Part shown: one piece after another, positions 11,146-24,000 of the stretch
Position numbering within the stretch: position 1 is the first letter of the stretch
Layout of the letters: every line of letters starts with the position of its first letter
From: Pisaster brevispinus
Taxonomy: Eukaryota > Echinodermata > Asteroidea > Forcipulatida > Asteriidae
Direction of reading: 5' to 3'
Length of the DNA: 64,000 bases
NCBI GenBank assembly: GCA_023634235.1
Contig: JAMKCF010000009.1
Location: forward strand, 4,898,001-4,962,000
Made by a program: the position numbers and the translations under genes
Notes under the pieces: model-generated
Databases searched by the model: none
What the model was told of the DNA's origin: nothing
What the model saw: only the letters and a program-made list of their open reading frames with translations

Positions 11146-12920
11146 GTTACGGTTAACGCATTAATATAAATAAGACAACAAGGCTAAATCAGATGTACAT
11201 TAAGTAGCATTTGAATGCTAATCTGAAGCCTGGCCCTTGGACGTCAATCTCCGTTGCACTACCACTGAGTCTTGGTGCACAGCGACCCCTGGCTTGACCT
11301 CCAGTACATGACCGACTTCCATAAGCGGATTCAAGGATACCGCCATCTTGAATCTCTCAGGGAGCAATTGAATGGGAAAAATAAGAATGTGATCAGCAAC
11401 AGTGATGTGCTGTATCTTATTCCATCGCCCCTGGAACGATGTATCCGTAAAACAGCTTATAATTTGACTAATTAATTAGTATAGTAAATTAGTAATACTT
11501 AATAGTAATGTATACTGTCATGTCGTAGTTTGTTTTGTGACAGTTTAACTTTCAGATTGGTTCGTAGCCCCATAAATTGGGCCAATCCACTTTTTTTATT
11601 ATCCTTCTTCGTATTCCAAAGGACACCTACCTTACCTAGGCCTACTGCTGGATTGGCCCAATTTATTATGGGGCTAATTGATTCGCAATTAACTGGTTTT
11701 GGTTAAGTTAAGATCAATCTTTGTCTCAGCACTTTGTTGAGAAATCGAGCCCGGCTAACCAGTAAGTCTAACCACATTTCCAACCACAGTAAGTCACTAG
11801 ACATGCTAGATGAGACGCCATGTTTGTTTCGTTTTTATTTGTTACCGGGTCCTGATTACACTACCTGTGTGTACTGTGTGTGTGTAGCACTCACACTCAC
11901 ACACGCGCGCATCATGTAATGTGTGCTGAGCTTTACTAAAAATCACATTTCAATCTTCATTGGGCAGAAACCTAAAACGACTTGACAAAAGTTACCTGTT
12001 TCTGTTCAGAATTTGATAAGATGACGTAATGAAGCTCATTTACAGGTCCATTTCGCCCAGATGTGCGTTGAATTTTCAGTTCTTTGTTGCATTTCGCAAT
12101 CGCAGAACACCGCGAGGCCACACACACGAAATATGTCACAAATAATACTCACAGTTTCAATTTGTCGGCATGACCTACACTTTGGGGGTTTCCCCTAATT
12201 ATGCACAGTTCTTCACACCGCGTCATCGGCTCTGATGACGTACATGGAATTCCCACACTATTTCAGTCCACCAACTGCAGGTTCGCCCAAAGTGCTCGAC
12301 TCTGCAATCAATGCTAATTTCGAACCATGTTATTTCGAACCATAGAAGTAGAAAATCAGATAAATCTAAATTACACGAAACACAGAAAAAGAAGAACAAA
12401 ATTGAACGATGAACCCGTCAAGTAAAGGCAAAGACCTTTGGTTTTCGAAACCGTTCGATTGTTTTAATCCCATAATGTAGATATATAGGCCTACAATAAA
12501 ACTTACAAAAGAAAATCTAGAGCAATTATGTCCACGCAGGAATAACACTCCGTATTTTGGAATATAAAATCTGAGAAAAGTTTTATGCATGAAACGTTCC
12601 ACAGATTAAAATTGTTTTCAATCCCTCTCTCAAAAAACACATTCCTTTTTTTAGAAGAGAATGTTTTTCAAATTGTTCTACATTACCAACAGCTGCAGAG
12701 CTTCTTACACCAAGTAAGTTTGTATGGTCATTAATGTTTTTACACTCCCTTTAATATTAAACACATTTAACACAGTTGTTTTGGAGTTTAAAGATGCTTT
12801 GCTGACTGGTATTTCAACGTCAAACGGGTTCTTGCTCAATGGTTATACGTAGGTTGTACATGTTTTCAAAAAGGGTGAAGGCAACGATGCAATTATTGAT
12901 ACATTACTAAGTGGGACACA

Positions 12921-12961
12921 AATAATAATAACAATAATAATAATAATAATAATAATAATAA
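12921..12961. repeat. AAT microsatellite
   Basis: About a dozen aat units with one interruption. Confidence 0.9.
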
Positions 12962-14885
12962 ACGTTATTCAAATTTTTTGTTTTAAAAGCTTTAAAATAA
13001 TATCACGTTGTTTATTGAAATTCAACATTTAATGTGAGAGACCTAAAGGATTTATGTGAAGTTGATTAATCAATTTGCAAAAAGGAAATAATATAAACGC
13101 CTACGCAAAAAATATATATATAAGAAGGCAAGTTTTTTCTTTCGAAGTCGTGTTTCGCCCACTCAGAACACAACTGGGGTTGAACAAAAAAATGTAGTTT
13201 CATTTTTCGATCTCAAGTTCATAAACTGGCAAAAAACAATGCGAAACCGGATTTACCTTCCCAAAATTTGTTTCAGTTTACCTTGTTGCGTCACGCAGTT
13301 CAGCTACGCGTGGCTAATACTGCTTCATAACGGCCCGTTGTTTTCACCTCAGTTTCCGGTCTGTGAGGCTAATGGGCACGCTATAACAAATCAACACTCT
13401 GAGAAAGCATCTCATTCTACCTCCATGCGTGATAGTCAAAAGAATGTGTTCCGATATAGCAGCTGTACGTGAGGCAGCATTGTTCAAAAGGGGAGGGGGC
13501 AGGTAGGGGTATTCAAAGTGGGTGTGGTTCACGAACTGATCTATAGCGTTTGTTAGTCTACTGTCACGAGCGATACACATAATGACAAGAGGCTGCAAAG
13601 GTACAAGATTTGTAACAAGGAAACGTTTTGATAAGTTAAGCCATTCCGTGCTCACTGATACTATGCCAATCGGCGGTGTCCTCCTTGAGTTCCCCTACAG
13701 TTACGATCCCAATAGTGTCTCACAAAAAAAGAGAGAGAAAAGGACAAAAAAAAGAATATTGAAAAAGTGGGAATCTTTTCTTCTTTCTCCTGAAACAAAA
13801 TGCTATTAAAAATATTAGATACGATGGCGGCCCACAGTGATCCTAAACAAATAGTTAGTTCTTCCCCAAACCCACTGGGTGTAGTAACAATTTGACGTTT
13901 TAAATTACAACCCCTGCACGACAAACAAGCCGAGTACTATTAGTGATAGTATTTGTTGGTTGGGGGTATAAAGGGGCACTCAGATGGGTTTAACCCAGGT
14001 TGCTAGGTTAAAACATTTTGACGCTCTGTCTTACGTGCTGGGGAATTGAGTTTAAGGGTGGCGGAATGCTGGTCGGTGACAGCAGCCTGTCTTTATTATA
14101 AATACAAAATAAAGAATACAATGAAAAATCAAGATAAGAATCACAACTTTGCCCCCCCCCCACTTAAAACACCGGGTTACAAGCAGCTCCAGCTGAATTA
14201 GAATCTCGACAGCAATCATCACCTCCAAGAGAAAACAACCCAGTTCTGTCTGACCTTTTTCTCTGTGTCTGTCCACGAAACCATGTATTCCCCAAAATAC
14301 CCCAATCCATTAGTTAACTTACCGCCACCCCCCTCCCCAAACCCAAACCTTCGGGCCCCCACCCCAGACACCCTGACACACCCCCACACACCATGTGACT
14401 GACCACCCCATCCAGGGCTATCCCGGGATGACCCGAGCTTGACTCAACACCCACACTGAGCGAGGCACGGGTAAACGTGATTATGCAACATCCTTGTCAA
14501 AGAGAAACCGCAGAGTACATTACACGAAATAGTTGGGTCGCATGCAGTATTGAGCGGAAGCAATACGCGATCATGCTCACAGTGCTGTTTAGATAGAAGC
14601 TACTGCGCATCAATAACGCTATTAATAAATCAATTACGCATATCAGGTGTACATTGTACACTAGCACGATCGCTCATAAATATCAAGTTTGATGGTTAAT
14701 TTCAATTACTTGAAAATCACCAAACGAGAGAGACACACTTAAAAGATCTCATCTGCTTATGCCTGGGAGTTAAATTTTTGTCCAACTCTCAAATTACCAA
14801 GCAATTTATACTCTTACTATTATACAACGTTCAGCTGAGATTGAATTATTTTGCACACACGTGGGACCTTTTGAAGGATAAGAAG

Positions 14886-14958
14886 ATGACGCAGCCGCCC
14901 CTGTGTGTTTGGCTTTGCTTGTCAACAATCGTCTACGCTGGCTTATCATCAGCACAAG
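14886..14958 (+). CDS. Gene B exon 1: start codon and signal peptide
   Basis: ATG at 14886 is the first ATG in its open frame. It encodes MTQPPLCVWLCLSTIVYAGL then SSAQ: a short polar start, a hydrophobic core and a small-residue cleavage region, which is a standard secretion signal. Donor gtaaga at 14959, phase 1. Confidence 0.85.
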
Positions 14959-15022
14959 GTAAGACCTCATTAAATATTATAGTAATCTGGAAACTGGGGC
15001 TTGGTACACCGCATCAACTCTC

Positions 15023-15088
<66 letters not shown>

Positions 15089-18000
15089 GAGAAACTAAAG
15101 TTTGTGGTACCGGCAATACCTTTGTAAATAATCTGTTTAACGAGTTTATAGTATAATCACCGCACGCGGGTCCTCGCCCAGTTCTTGTATGTAGGCGCCC
15201 TGAGGATTAGCTTATGGATGTACAGCGCATATTATTACTACCAAACTATTGAATACTCGACGTTTCGATCAGGTTCTCTGAATGTCTTCATGAGAAAAAG
15301 TTGTATGATTTAAACAGCAGTGGTTCTGAAAAGAAATGGTGGTGCAACAACCGTGACGTTTCACCTGGATGCTTTTTATTGTCTTCAGGAGAAAAGTTGT
15401 ATGTACATAGTGTTTCTACGATGAACCGGGTCACCGTAACAACTTGACGTTTCGATCATTTTGCTTTTATCCACACGTTCCTGGGTAAAGCTGTAAAATA
15501 CTTTTGAATCAAGCTGTGACTCACGACTTCTCCGAGTTTGCTATAAGCTGTAAAATAGTTATTGATGCTCTTTAAGGGTCAACCTCTCCCACGTTTTTAT
15601 TATACACTGTCAAATATTGAATATGATCTTTGATGGCGGGGACGAACTGTGGGGGAGTGGGGTGGGGGGTTGGGGTTGTAAATAGGGAAGCATGATAGGG
15701 GAGCATGTCGTAGAGTGTTGTTGTTTTTGGAGCTTTCTTTCTTTTGGGAAAGTGACTAGCTTGGTTGTTGACAATTTCGTAAGGTTCTTTAATTACCATG
15801 TGTTTGTTGAAAACTAGGGAACGGAAGCGAACTCTTTCGTCCCATACAATGATCTGTCACACCTCGTTGTTTTACTTCTAAACCAAATCCTGTACACGGA
15901 CACCTCATCAGTCTGTTGCGACCAATGTTCCAACAATCATTAATTAATTAATTAATTAATTATCCAGGTCGGATGTTGGGAATGTAAGTAGATGTTGGGC
16001 AGCATTGTCCCCCCCCCCTTTTTCGACTGAAATAAAACAGAGTCACGCTTCAATGGGTCTGTACTCGTCCCCGTTTCGGTTGTCACATTTGTTATTAGCG
16101 AAACGACAGATGTTTCGCTAAGGATGACTTAATCGTTTGAGAGTTTTGTTTTACAGACACATTAACTACCTGTAGGCAGTTTTAAGGGGTTTCCTTATTG
16201 TTTACAGTTATTTTATCATAACGACTTTATGTGGTTTGGGGTTTGGCGGTTTGGGGTTTGACAGAGTTTCCCAACCACAAATTGATGAGCGGTTTAAAGG
16301 TCATTTGGTATGACTAATTGCCAATCTGGCTATATGCCAGTTGTACTCTTCAGAAAGATTGCAACTTTGTGTGTGATGTATATTAAAACTGCACTCGTTT
16401 TCTTGTATGCCTACTCGTCTGCTACACAACACTTTTAAAAACTTCTGATTTATTTCATTTTTGACCGATAAGTGACCATTGGCCAGAATCCATGTACCCA
16501 AACTGGGGATCAAGTAATCGAAGCCTTTGATCAAGTTAGGTATAGCAATCGGCTAAAAGGTGAAAAATTCTGTATATAAGTTTATGAAATGACCATGACT
16601 GACCACTAGATGACCACTGGCCAATTTTATGACCCTCCACAGATAGGTAAAACACATTTAATGTAAAAAAAAATAATTATAATAACAATAACAAAATTGT
16701 TGGTCTAAATATTTTACTAAAATTACCACTGTTGACCGATTACGACACCACAGTCTGACCAAAACCCGTGTACTCCAAACGCAGCTTGGGACAATGAAGC
16801 GCAAGACCAAGTTAGGATGCAATCGGCTAAAACAATGTAAATACTCAATGACCACTACTGACCTATTGGCAACCAGTTGATCATTGGCCACATTGACGAC
16901 CATGTCCAGTTAGGGCTGGTAACCAGGTTAAATTGGACCAAGGTTGGTTAAAATCGACCCAGTACTTTGGGAGATTATGGCCTTTTTCTTTTTGATCACG
17001 TGACCGTTTGACAAAAGAAAGAGTTTCTAGTTTAAATCAGCCCGCTTCGCAGGGCTAATTGAAACAAGAAAAGAAAACGGGAAATTGCGCACTAAACCTG
17101 TTACAACATGTTGTGGGAAGCATCTGGATGTTATTCACTGTCATTTTGAAACAAAAAAGGAACCCTAACATTTTTGACAGCCCTATCGTAGCGTAAAACA
17201 CTCAACATAGAATTTGTATCCCATTATACAAATTGCCATAATCGGCACGTGGCCTGGAATAGTGATTTTTTCCCCCTTCGTTCAAACGAGTCACCTGAGA
17301 GTGATACTGAGATTGGTTGATTTGGTTTATTTCCAGAAATCCAATGGACACTATTTTGCATAACAATATTACTTGTAATATTTATTTCCGGAAAAACCTT
17401 GCATTACAATTCTCCAGTTTCCAGCATTTTTGGACCTTCCCCCCAATTTGCATGAGTCTACAAATAAATCCACGTAAGGTAGAGTTGGGTAATCAGGGGC
17501 CCCCCCGTGATTTAATGAGCTAAAAATACTGCAACGGCACAATATATTGCTCTCCATAGCCCTATACATGCTAATACTACGCTATAGATGTAACCATTTC
17601 TTAAGGGATACTGAGTGGTACGATATGGAGTGGATTGTAAAAGTTGGATGTTCGTGTAGATGGTGGGCTTTCTTTGCTACGTTTTGCATCACGGCTACTG
17701 GCTTTATAGTTACAGGTATACTGCTACTCGTGCAAAAAGATTTTTTTTTCTTTCTTTCCCAGTATAGCAAAGTGCTGAAGTTCAAAGTTCAAAATTGTAT
17801 TTTAATGCAATCGCATTTGGCGTCAAAAAAATAAATAAATAATAAATAAATAAAAAATGGCTACACTTTTCCCTTCCAGCCTCACTTTGGTCCTTAGATA
17901 GTTTATGGTTGTGTTACTTTGATTTAACTCTCCGTGGAAGGGTTCAATCAGAATACTTGGGAGGAAGCACTTCTACTGCAACTGCAGCAAGAGTAACTTT

Positions 18001-21000
18001 TAACTATTTTTGATTTATTGATAAGTTTGTGAAGTTTCATTCTTGCAACTGTTTGACAACATTTATAACGGTGTCCTTGTGGAGTATATTCCAATATTTA
18101 GGTCTAATTTCTTTTTATCAAACTGAACTAGTGTCGAACTAATGAAATCACAACTTTTTACGGTGGCTAATCACACGTAATATTATGCCTACATTGATTA
18201 CAATTTAAGGCAAATCATGTGGTTTTGGTGGCTGAAAAAATTTAAGAGTAGTATGATACAAATTGATATTTTGAACTAATGTAAAATGCAATGGAATGGG
18301 CTTTCTGGAAGGATGGGGGTAAACTAATAATTTGTTGAGATAGTTGTGCACTAATTAGTGGTTTTACTGCGACAGATGCAGCACACATGCTTCCCTCTAA
18401 GGGTTTTAAACACGACAAAAACGACTCGATGGTTGTAGCTAGTTTCTGTTTCTGGAAAGCGAACTGTTAATTACTTAGGCCCCAAAGGCTTGCATTTTTT
18501 TTGTTCGGGTCCGAAGACGGCAACTGTTGCAAAGTGGAGCAACTATTGCAGAAAAAGAACACTCCATGACAACAAAAATGATTCATTTTAACATTTCTGA
18601 AAAGTTAGAATAACTTCTAGATTACAGATTATAGAAGTATGCCTACAAAAGTTGTGTTGCATTGAAATTCTGCCGAGTGTGAGCAAGTGCGAAACGCAAG
18701 CTTGCATCACCCATGGTATTTCCCGGCCATTCTGAACCAGTGGACCACAATTAAAAGCAAACCCAGTCAACCTGAACAGGCACAATTCACGGTGTGCAAA
18801 CCCACTTTTACTTTATCAATGGATATTGTACTTTTGTAGATGGGGTTGCACAAACTTCTGATATGAGCTATCGTGTTTCAACAGCGGGCTGCTGGATCAA
18901 AAAAAAAATCCCCTCTTACTTACAGTTTATTTTTATCACACCCAGTTTTACGTCATCACTCTTTATGATGAAACTTTTCTATTGATTGGTTCCACACCTT
19001 TATACCCGGAACATCCGCCTAGCGAATACAAAAGAACCTTTGGTTCCCTGCTAATATTGTCCGTTATCACGAGATTGTTTAGTAAGTGTTCATACCGGAA
19101 CTGTTTTTGGTATAAATTAATTTTTAATGAGTCACCCCAGCCCGGGTAAAATAAAAACAACAGCAAAATATTGATTTGACAGAACTAAAGAGGGCGCTAG
19201 CCATGTAAACAATAATGGTAATTCATCGCTCCCGATCCGCCGTCTACGAGTCGACTACCGTTAGAAATTTGGATTGGAGAGGAAATCTTCAATGGTAAAA
19301 ATGTATTTGGTTTCAACTAAATACAATTTTGTTAATTTGTCATGTTCAATTGTAACTATTTCTCTTCTCACGCAGGGTCCTCGGATTGGCGGCAATGCCA
19401 GAACGGTGAGACGGGGATGGCGTCGTTTTACCGCCCGGAGACGGAGGCGTGTTGTCAAGGTCGGATTCTAGTCAGGACGAAAGGAATTAACGAGATGTGT
19501 TGTAAGTTAAAATAATCAGCAGCAGTTTTGTTAATTACAAAGGTTTCTATGGGTCATTCAAATTCCCCCTTGGAGACGAGGGTTGGGGGTTGGGGGTTGG
19601 GGGGGGGGCGTTGGGGGGGGGGGGGGGGGGTCCTGCAGTAAAAATTTGTGGTCCTGTGGTAAAAAACATGGGTAAAATTTGTGTTCCAATGTTTGGCATT
19701 ATCCTATCACTCAACAGCAGTATACTATGACATGATAGACCCAGCAAAGTAACACCATCCAGAAAGGTAACGATAACAGGGGCATTGTATGTACGTATAC
19801 TCCTCTTGTTGACATTTTCTTCAGAGGAGTACAGAGCCCCAGTCACTGGGTCGCGGTGTCTGTCACTCTATAATTAGTGTAAATGTAACTGAAATACCCA
19901 GCAGGAGAGAAGAAGTCTATATAATTGATTAGCTCTCCCTGATATTAATTCATGGACCTATATCACAACTGCAAATAGGTGCACAAAAAAACCCCAAAAC
20001 AAACAAGTATTGCACCACAAGATTATTTGGCAGTTAACAGTTGTATGGCTTCTGATTGGCACCCCCGAACAAAGATATTGACAAAATAGAGAGACTGCCA
20101 AAATAGGGCTAGATAGCTCAGTTGGTAGAGCCCCGTTGCATTGCCACAGGTCACAGGTTCATGTCTCATTCGAGTCAATTCTTCTTTGTTCACCCCTCCC
20201 CCCCCCAAAAAAAAGAAAAAAGTATCAGACTTGAAAATGTAAAAAATATGTAGAATTTAAGCTGTTGCCATTTGGATTTTTTTATTATGCAATTTGTGTA
20301 TGATGCTTCATTGTGGTAATCGTGCAGAGAAGCTTATTTCATCATCGTCTGCATACACCATGTACGTAAGCATCAATGATAGACAGCTGCAATGGTTGGC
20401 AGGGTTAATAAGTAGTAATTGGTAGGTAAAGGTTGCTGACAGACTCGGGGTTAGAAAACAAAGGCGGTACAGCCCAAACTTTCTCAACGTTGCATGGTTG
20501 TGTAACCGCTCATCTTTTTGTATTCATGCTACTAGGTGGGGGAGAACTTTACTATTCAGACACGGGTAGATGCTGCGGAGGAGAGGAATGGTACAACACC
20601 TCATCGCAGGCATGCTGTGATGACAAGGTGTACGATCTGGATGGGCAGACGGGATGCTGCGCGGGTGAACTCATGGACACCACCGCCCTCACCTGTTGTG
20701 AGAGTAATCCCGTGGCGGGGACGGGAAAATGCTGTGGAGTCAACGCCGTCTACGATCCGGACACGGAACTTTGCTGTAAAAGGAAGGATGATGAGGTTGG
20801 ACGCGTGCACACAATAGGCAGCACAGAGGTCACCAATGGTTGGATGCAGTGCTGTAACATGGAGGTCATTGACACAAGAGTGCAACACTGCTGCAATGAA
20901 ATGGTAAAGCTTTTTTTCTTTCCAATCAATGAATGACTGTTGATGAACAGACATGGCCTGAAGTGAATAGAAACATTCCATTCAGATTGAGACACTAATT

Positions 21001-24000
21001 TGATGGGCTACCATTTTCAATTCTTACTTACAAGAACAGTAATATTAATAATGATAATAATGATAATGATAATACTTGGTTTTTATATATAGCACGCATC
21101 TCCTAGTAGCTTGATCAAGACGCTTTACAGCATTTTTATCTTTGTTCATCAGGAATACTTTTACACCATTCCTCTAACTTTCTCAGCTCCCTGGGAAGCA
21201 TACAACCCCAAGCTGTCTGAATTACCATGAAGGGGGTTAATCCAAAACAATGCTGTCTCAGCCCTCTCAGGCTCCCATTTGTACACCTGGGTGAAGAGAA
21301 GCAATTACGGTCATAAGTGCCTTGCTTTAGGACACAAGTGTCACTAACCGGGAATCAAACCCACACTCTGATGATTCAACCATCGGCCACGACACACCAC
21401 AAAACAAAACCCAAACTATCCCACTCTTTCACATATTCTCTCACATATTCAGCACCCCCACCCCCTGAAACTCAAGTATAGTACATGATGACACCAATAT
21501 GTCTGAAGCTATGGTATTTGCGGTTGTTACCAGTGAGCACGTTCAATTCCCACCTATCAGAACTTCTCAGGCTCTCAAGTTTTTATTTGTTCAGAGAGAT
21601 TTTGTGTATTGGCAAATCTTTTGCAGCTCAGAGGAATTTGATGTCTTTTTGTATTTTCTGATAATAATTGACAATTTTTTTTGTTGGTGACACACAAGGT
21701 TCCACCGCAACAGAAGACCGATTTCAGCGAGTGCTGTGGTCCAGAAACGTTTGACGTGAGAACGCAAACATGCTGCGTCAACATCGACAGCTATAGGATC
21801 AGCCCATTGGTGGCAGGACGGACTGAATGCTGCGGCCTGGAACCAATCAACACAGACAACGAGAAGTGCTGTGAGTCGAAAATAGCCTTCAACATTGGTA
21901 AGTCCTAAACGATGTCAGTATCCAGGCACGGGAGGCAAATGTTACAGGCAACATAGATGGAGGCAACCAACTTCATTACATGTAAAAAGGAACACTTCAG
22001 TTCACAACAAACAATTTTCTATCCACCCCCCCCCCCCAAAAAAAAAAAAAAAAAAAAAAAAGTTACACAATAATTTCAATAGATTGCCTGGGATTGGTTG
22101 CCTTTTATAAAATTCTGCATGTGACATTTCCTTTAAAGAGAGATACATCTTAGTTCATAAAAGAGTCTGTTCATTAAAGTGAATTAAAATGATTCATAAC
22201 TTGAAATTAAGAGTTGACCAAAGTGACTTTAAGCAACAGAACTTGAGTCCGATGCACTAAGCAGCTCGGCCATGACACGCCGCGCCAAAAGGATCCTTCC
22301 CCTTTACTTGCAAAGAGGTAACGGATAGCATGATAAACAAGCAACGGCCAGTGGTTACTTTGCTTGAAAGTGTCCAAGTACTCAGTATTTTGTTGTACAT
22401 TCTTGAACTTGTAGGCCATGGATCGTGCTGTGCATCAAACGCCTACAACCCCCTGAAGTCATCCTGCTGTGACCATGACTACTCGTTCAATATATCACTG
22501 ACTGTTCCTGAGATGGAGGGCTTGCAGGACTGTTGCAGGGGGCAGTCGTTCTTGAAGACCGACCAAATGTGCTGTTCAGAGACCCTTTATGATAGACAAC
22601 CCGGTCATGAGTGCTGTGGGGCAGGTAGGTCTGGACCCTTGACTGCAGTCAGTGGATAGATGGGAAGCCACTCCTTGCGTTGACACAGTGTGATGGCTAG
22701 TCTGGCTCATACAAAGCCCTTTACAAAAATTTTTTTTTTTACTTGATATTGCCGCTTCCAAGGTTGTATCGTAAACTTGGGTGTGATCCCTGGCTACACG
22801 GCGGCTAACGGTTGAACGGCTTCTGACTGGCACCCCCGAACAAAGATATTGACAAATAGGGAGACCGCCAACATAGGGCTGGATAGCTCAGTTGGTAGAG
22901 CGCCGGTACGTTAATCCGGAGGTCGTTGGTTCAAGTCTCGCTCCAGTCAATTTTTCTTTGTTCAAACCCAAATTAAAAATTAAACGAGTCTGCTTTGTTA
23001 GGATAGGATGCAGGGCTGTAGAGCTGTTTGAAAACAATTTGTTTAATTATTGTTATTTTTGTTTTCCAAATAAGAATAGCGATACTCTGCGATTAAGAAT
23101 AGCTAAGAAAATCACAAGTAAAAGGCATTTTAACCTTCACCTTATTCTCCTTCATCCTCCTTCAGAATTGTACGACACCGCAAGGCAACTTTGTTGTGAG
23201 GGTAACCGAATAGACAAAACGTCCCCATCTTCTCAATGCTGCGGGAATGGAGACACATTTGAGCCTGACCGACAGACTTGCTGTTACGGTCATGTGCGGG
23301 ATGGGGTGAACGGGTCATGCTGTATGACCGGTAAAGATACCTACGAGGCTTACTCCAGCCTGGAAAATAAGTGCTGCGTCAACCAAAGTAGATATGGACC
23401 CTCATATGGTGAGCCTTTATCAGTTTTTTTGAAGGAGAAGAAATCATCTTGTTTCGAAAAAAAACCTCCCATGGGTTAATTGCAGAAAAATTCTCTATGT
23501 CTACAATTGCATTTATGATACACTCAAGTTAGATGCCTTAACTTTAACATTCAGATTTTAACCGATAATTATTCTCAGCTTTTTGACTCTCTCTTACTTT
23601 GCAGCTGGCATACAACTTTGCTCAGTTTTATCTTAATTTCCTAATTGTTGCACTCTTCAAAAACAGTTTTTTCAAGGCAAAAAATTACACTTGTAATGAG
23701 ATCTTGAGATTTAGGATTATCTTCTTAGAAAGGCAAGTCCGAAGCTTCCGAGCTAGTTTTCTCTGAAAATCTGAAGCCCTTTTAAGAAACCACAGCTGTG
23801 GTTTTGGCTCTGGCTGAAGTTTCCATCCGCCCGTTTGAAACCCTGCACCGACAGCAAATGTTTTCAAACAAGCTGATAGAGTATACGCCAGGGCTTAGCC
23901 TAAGCCGGAGCCAATACCTAAGCTGCAGCCAAAGCCAAAAACTGTGGTTTCGAAAAGGGCTGTGGTTCAGACAAGCCTGCTCTGTGTATTTCTTACAGGC

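Larger units (their letters stand above)
5086..14885. other. Intergenic A-B: no supported gene
   Basis: Holds the presumed 3' UTR of gene A, a hammerhead-like motif (5849-5940), a 127-bp tandem duplication (7123-7370), a palindromic MITE (7791-7993), a tRNA-bearing fragment (9225-9353), a MITE (9367-9835), a tRNA-Leu SINE (10704-11145) and an AAT microsatellite. ORFs here are short, often begin at non-ATG codons and show no family features. Confidence 0.6.
14959..19375 (+). other. Gene B intron 1 (4.4 kb)
   Basis: Contains a TC microsatellite (15019-15084), a tandem Penelope-like segment (15250-15470), an ATTA microsatellite near 15940, and a diverged duplication around 16470-16905 built on gaccactggccaa words. 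No coding exon was found. Confidence 0.7.

Noticed and set aside
14778..14885. N-terminal extension of gene B upstream of 14886
   Set aside because: The open frame upstream starts at a non-ATG codon; the first ATG at 14886 gives a proper signal peptide.
22877..22949. Genuine tRNA-Asn gene
   Set aside because: Anticodon loop lacks U33, the T arm is mispaired and the same sequence with the same flanks recurs elsewhere; it is a repeat.
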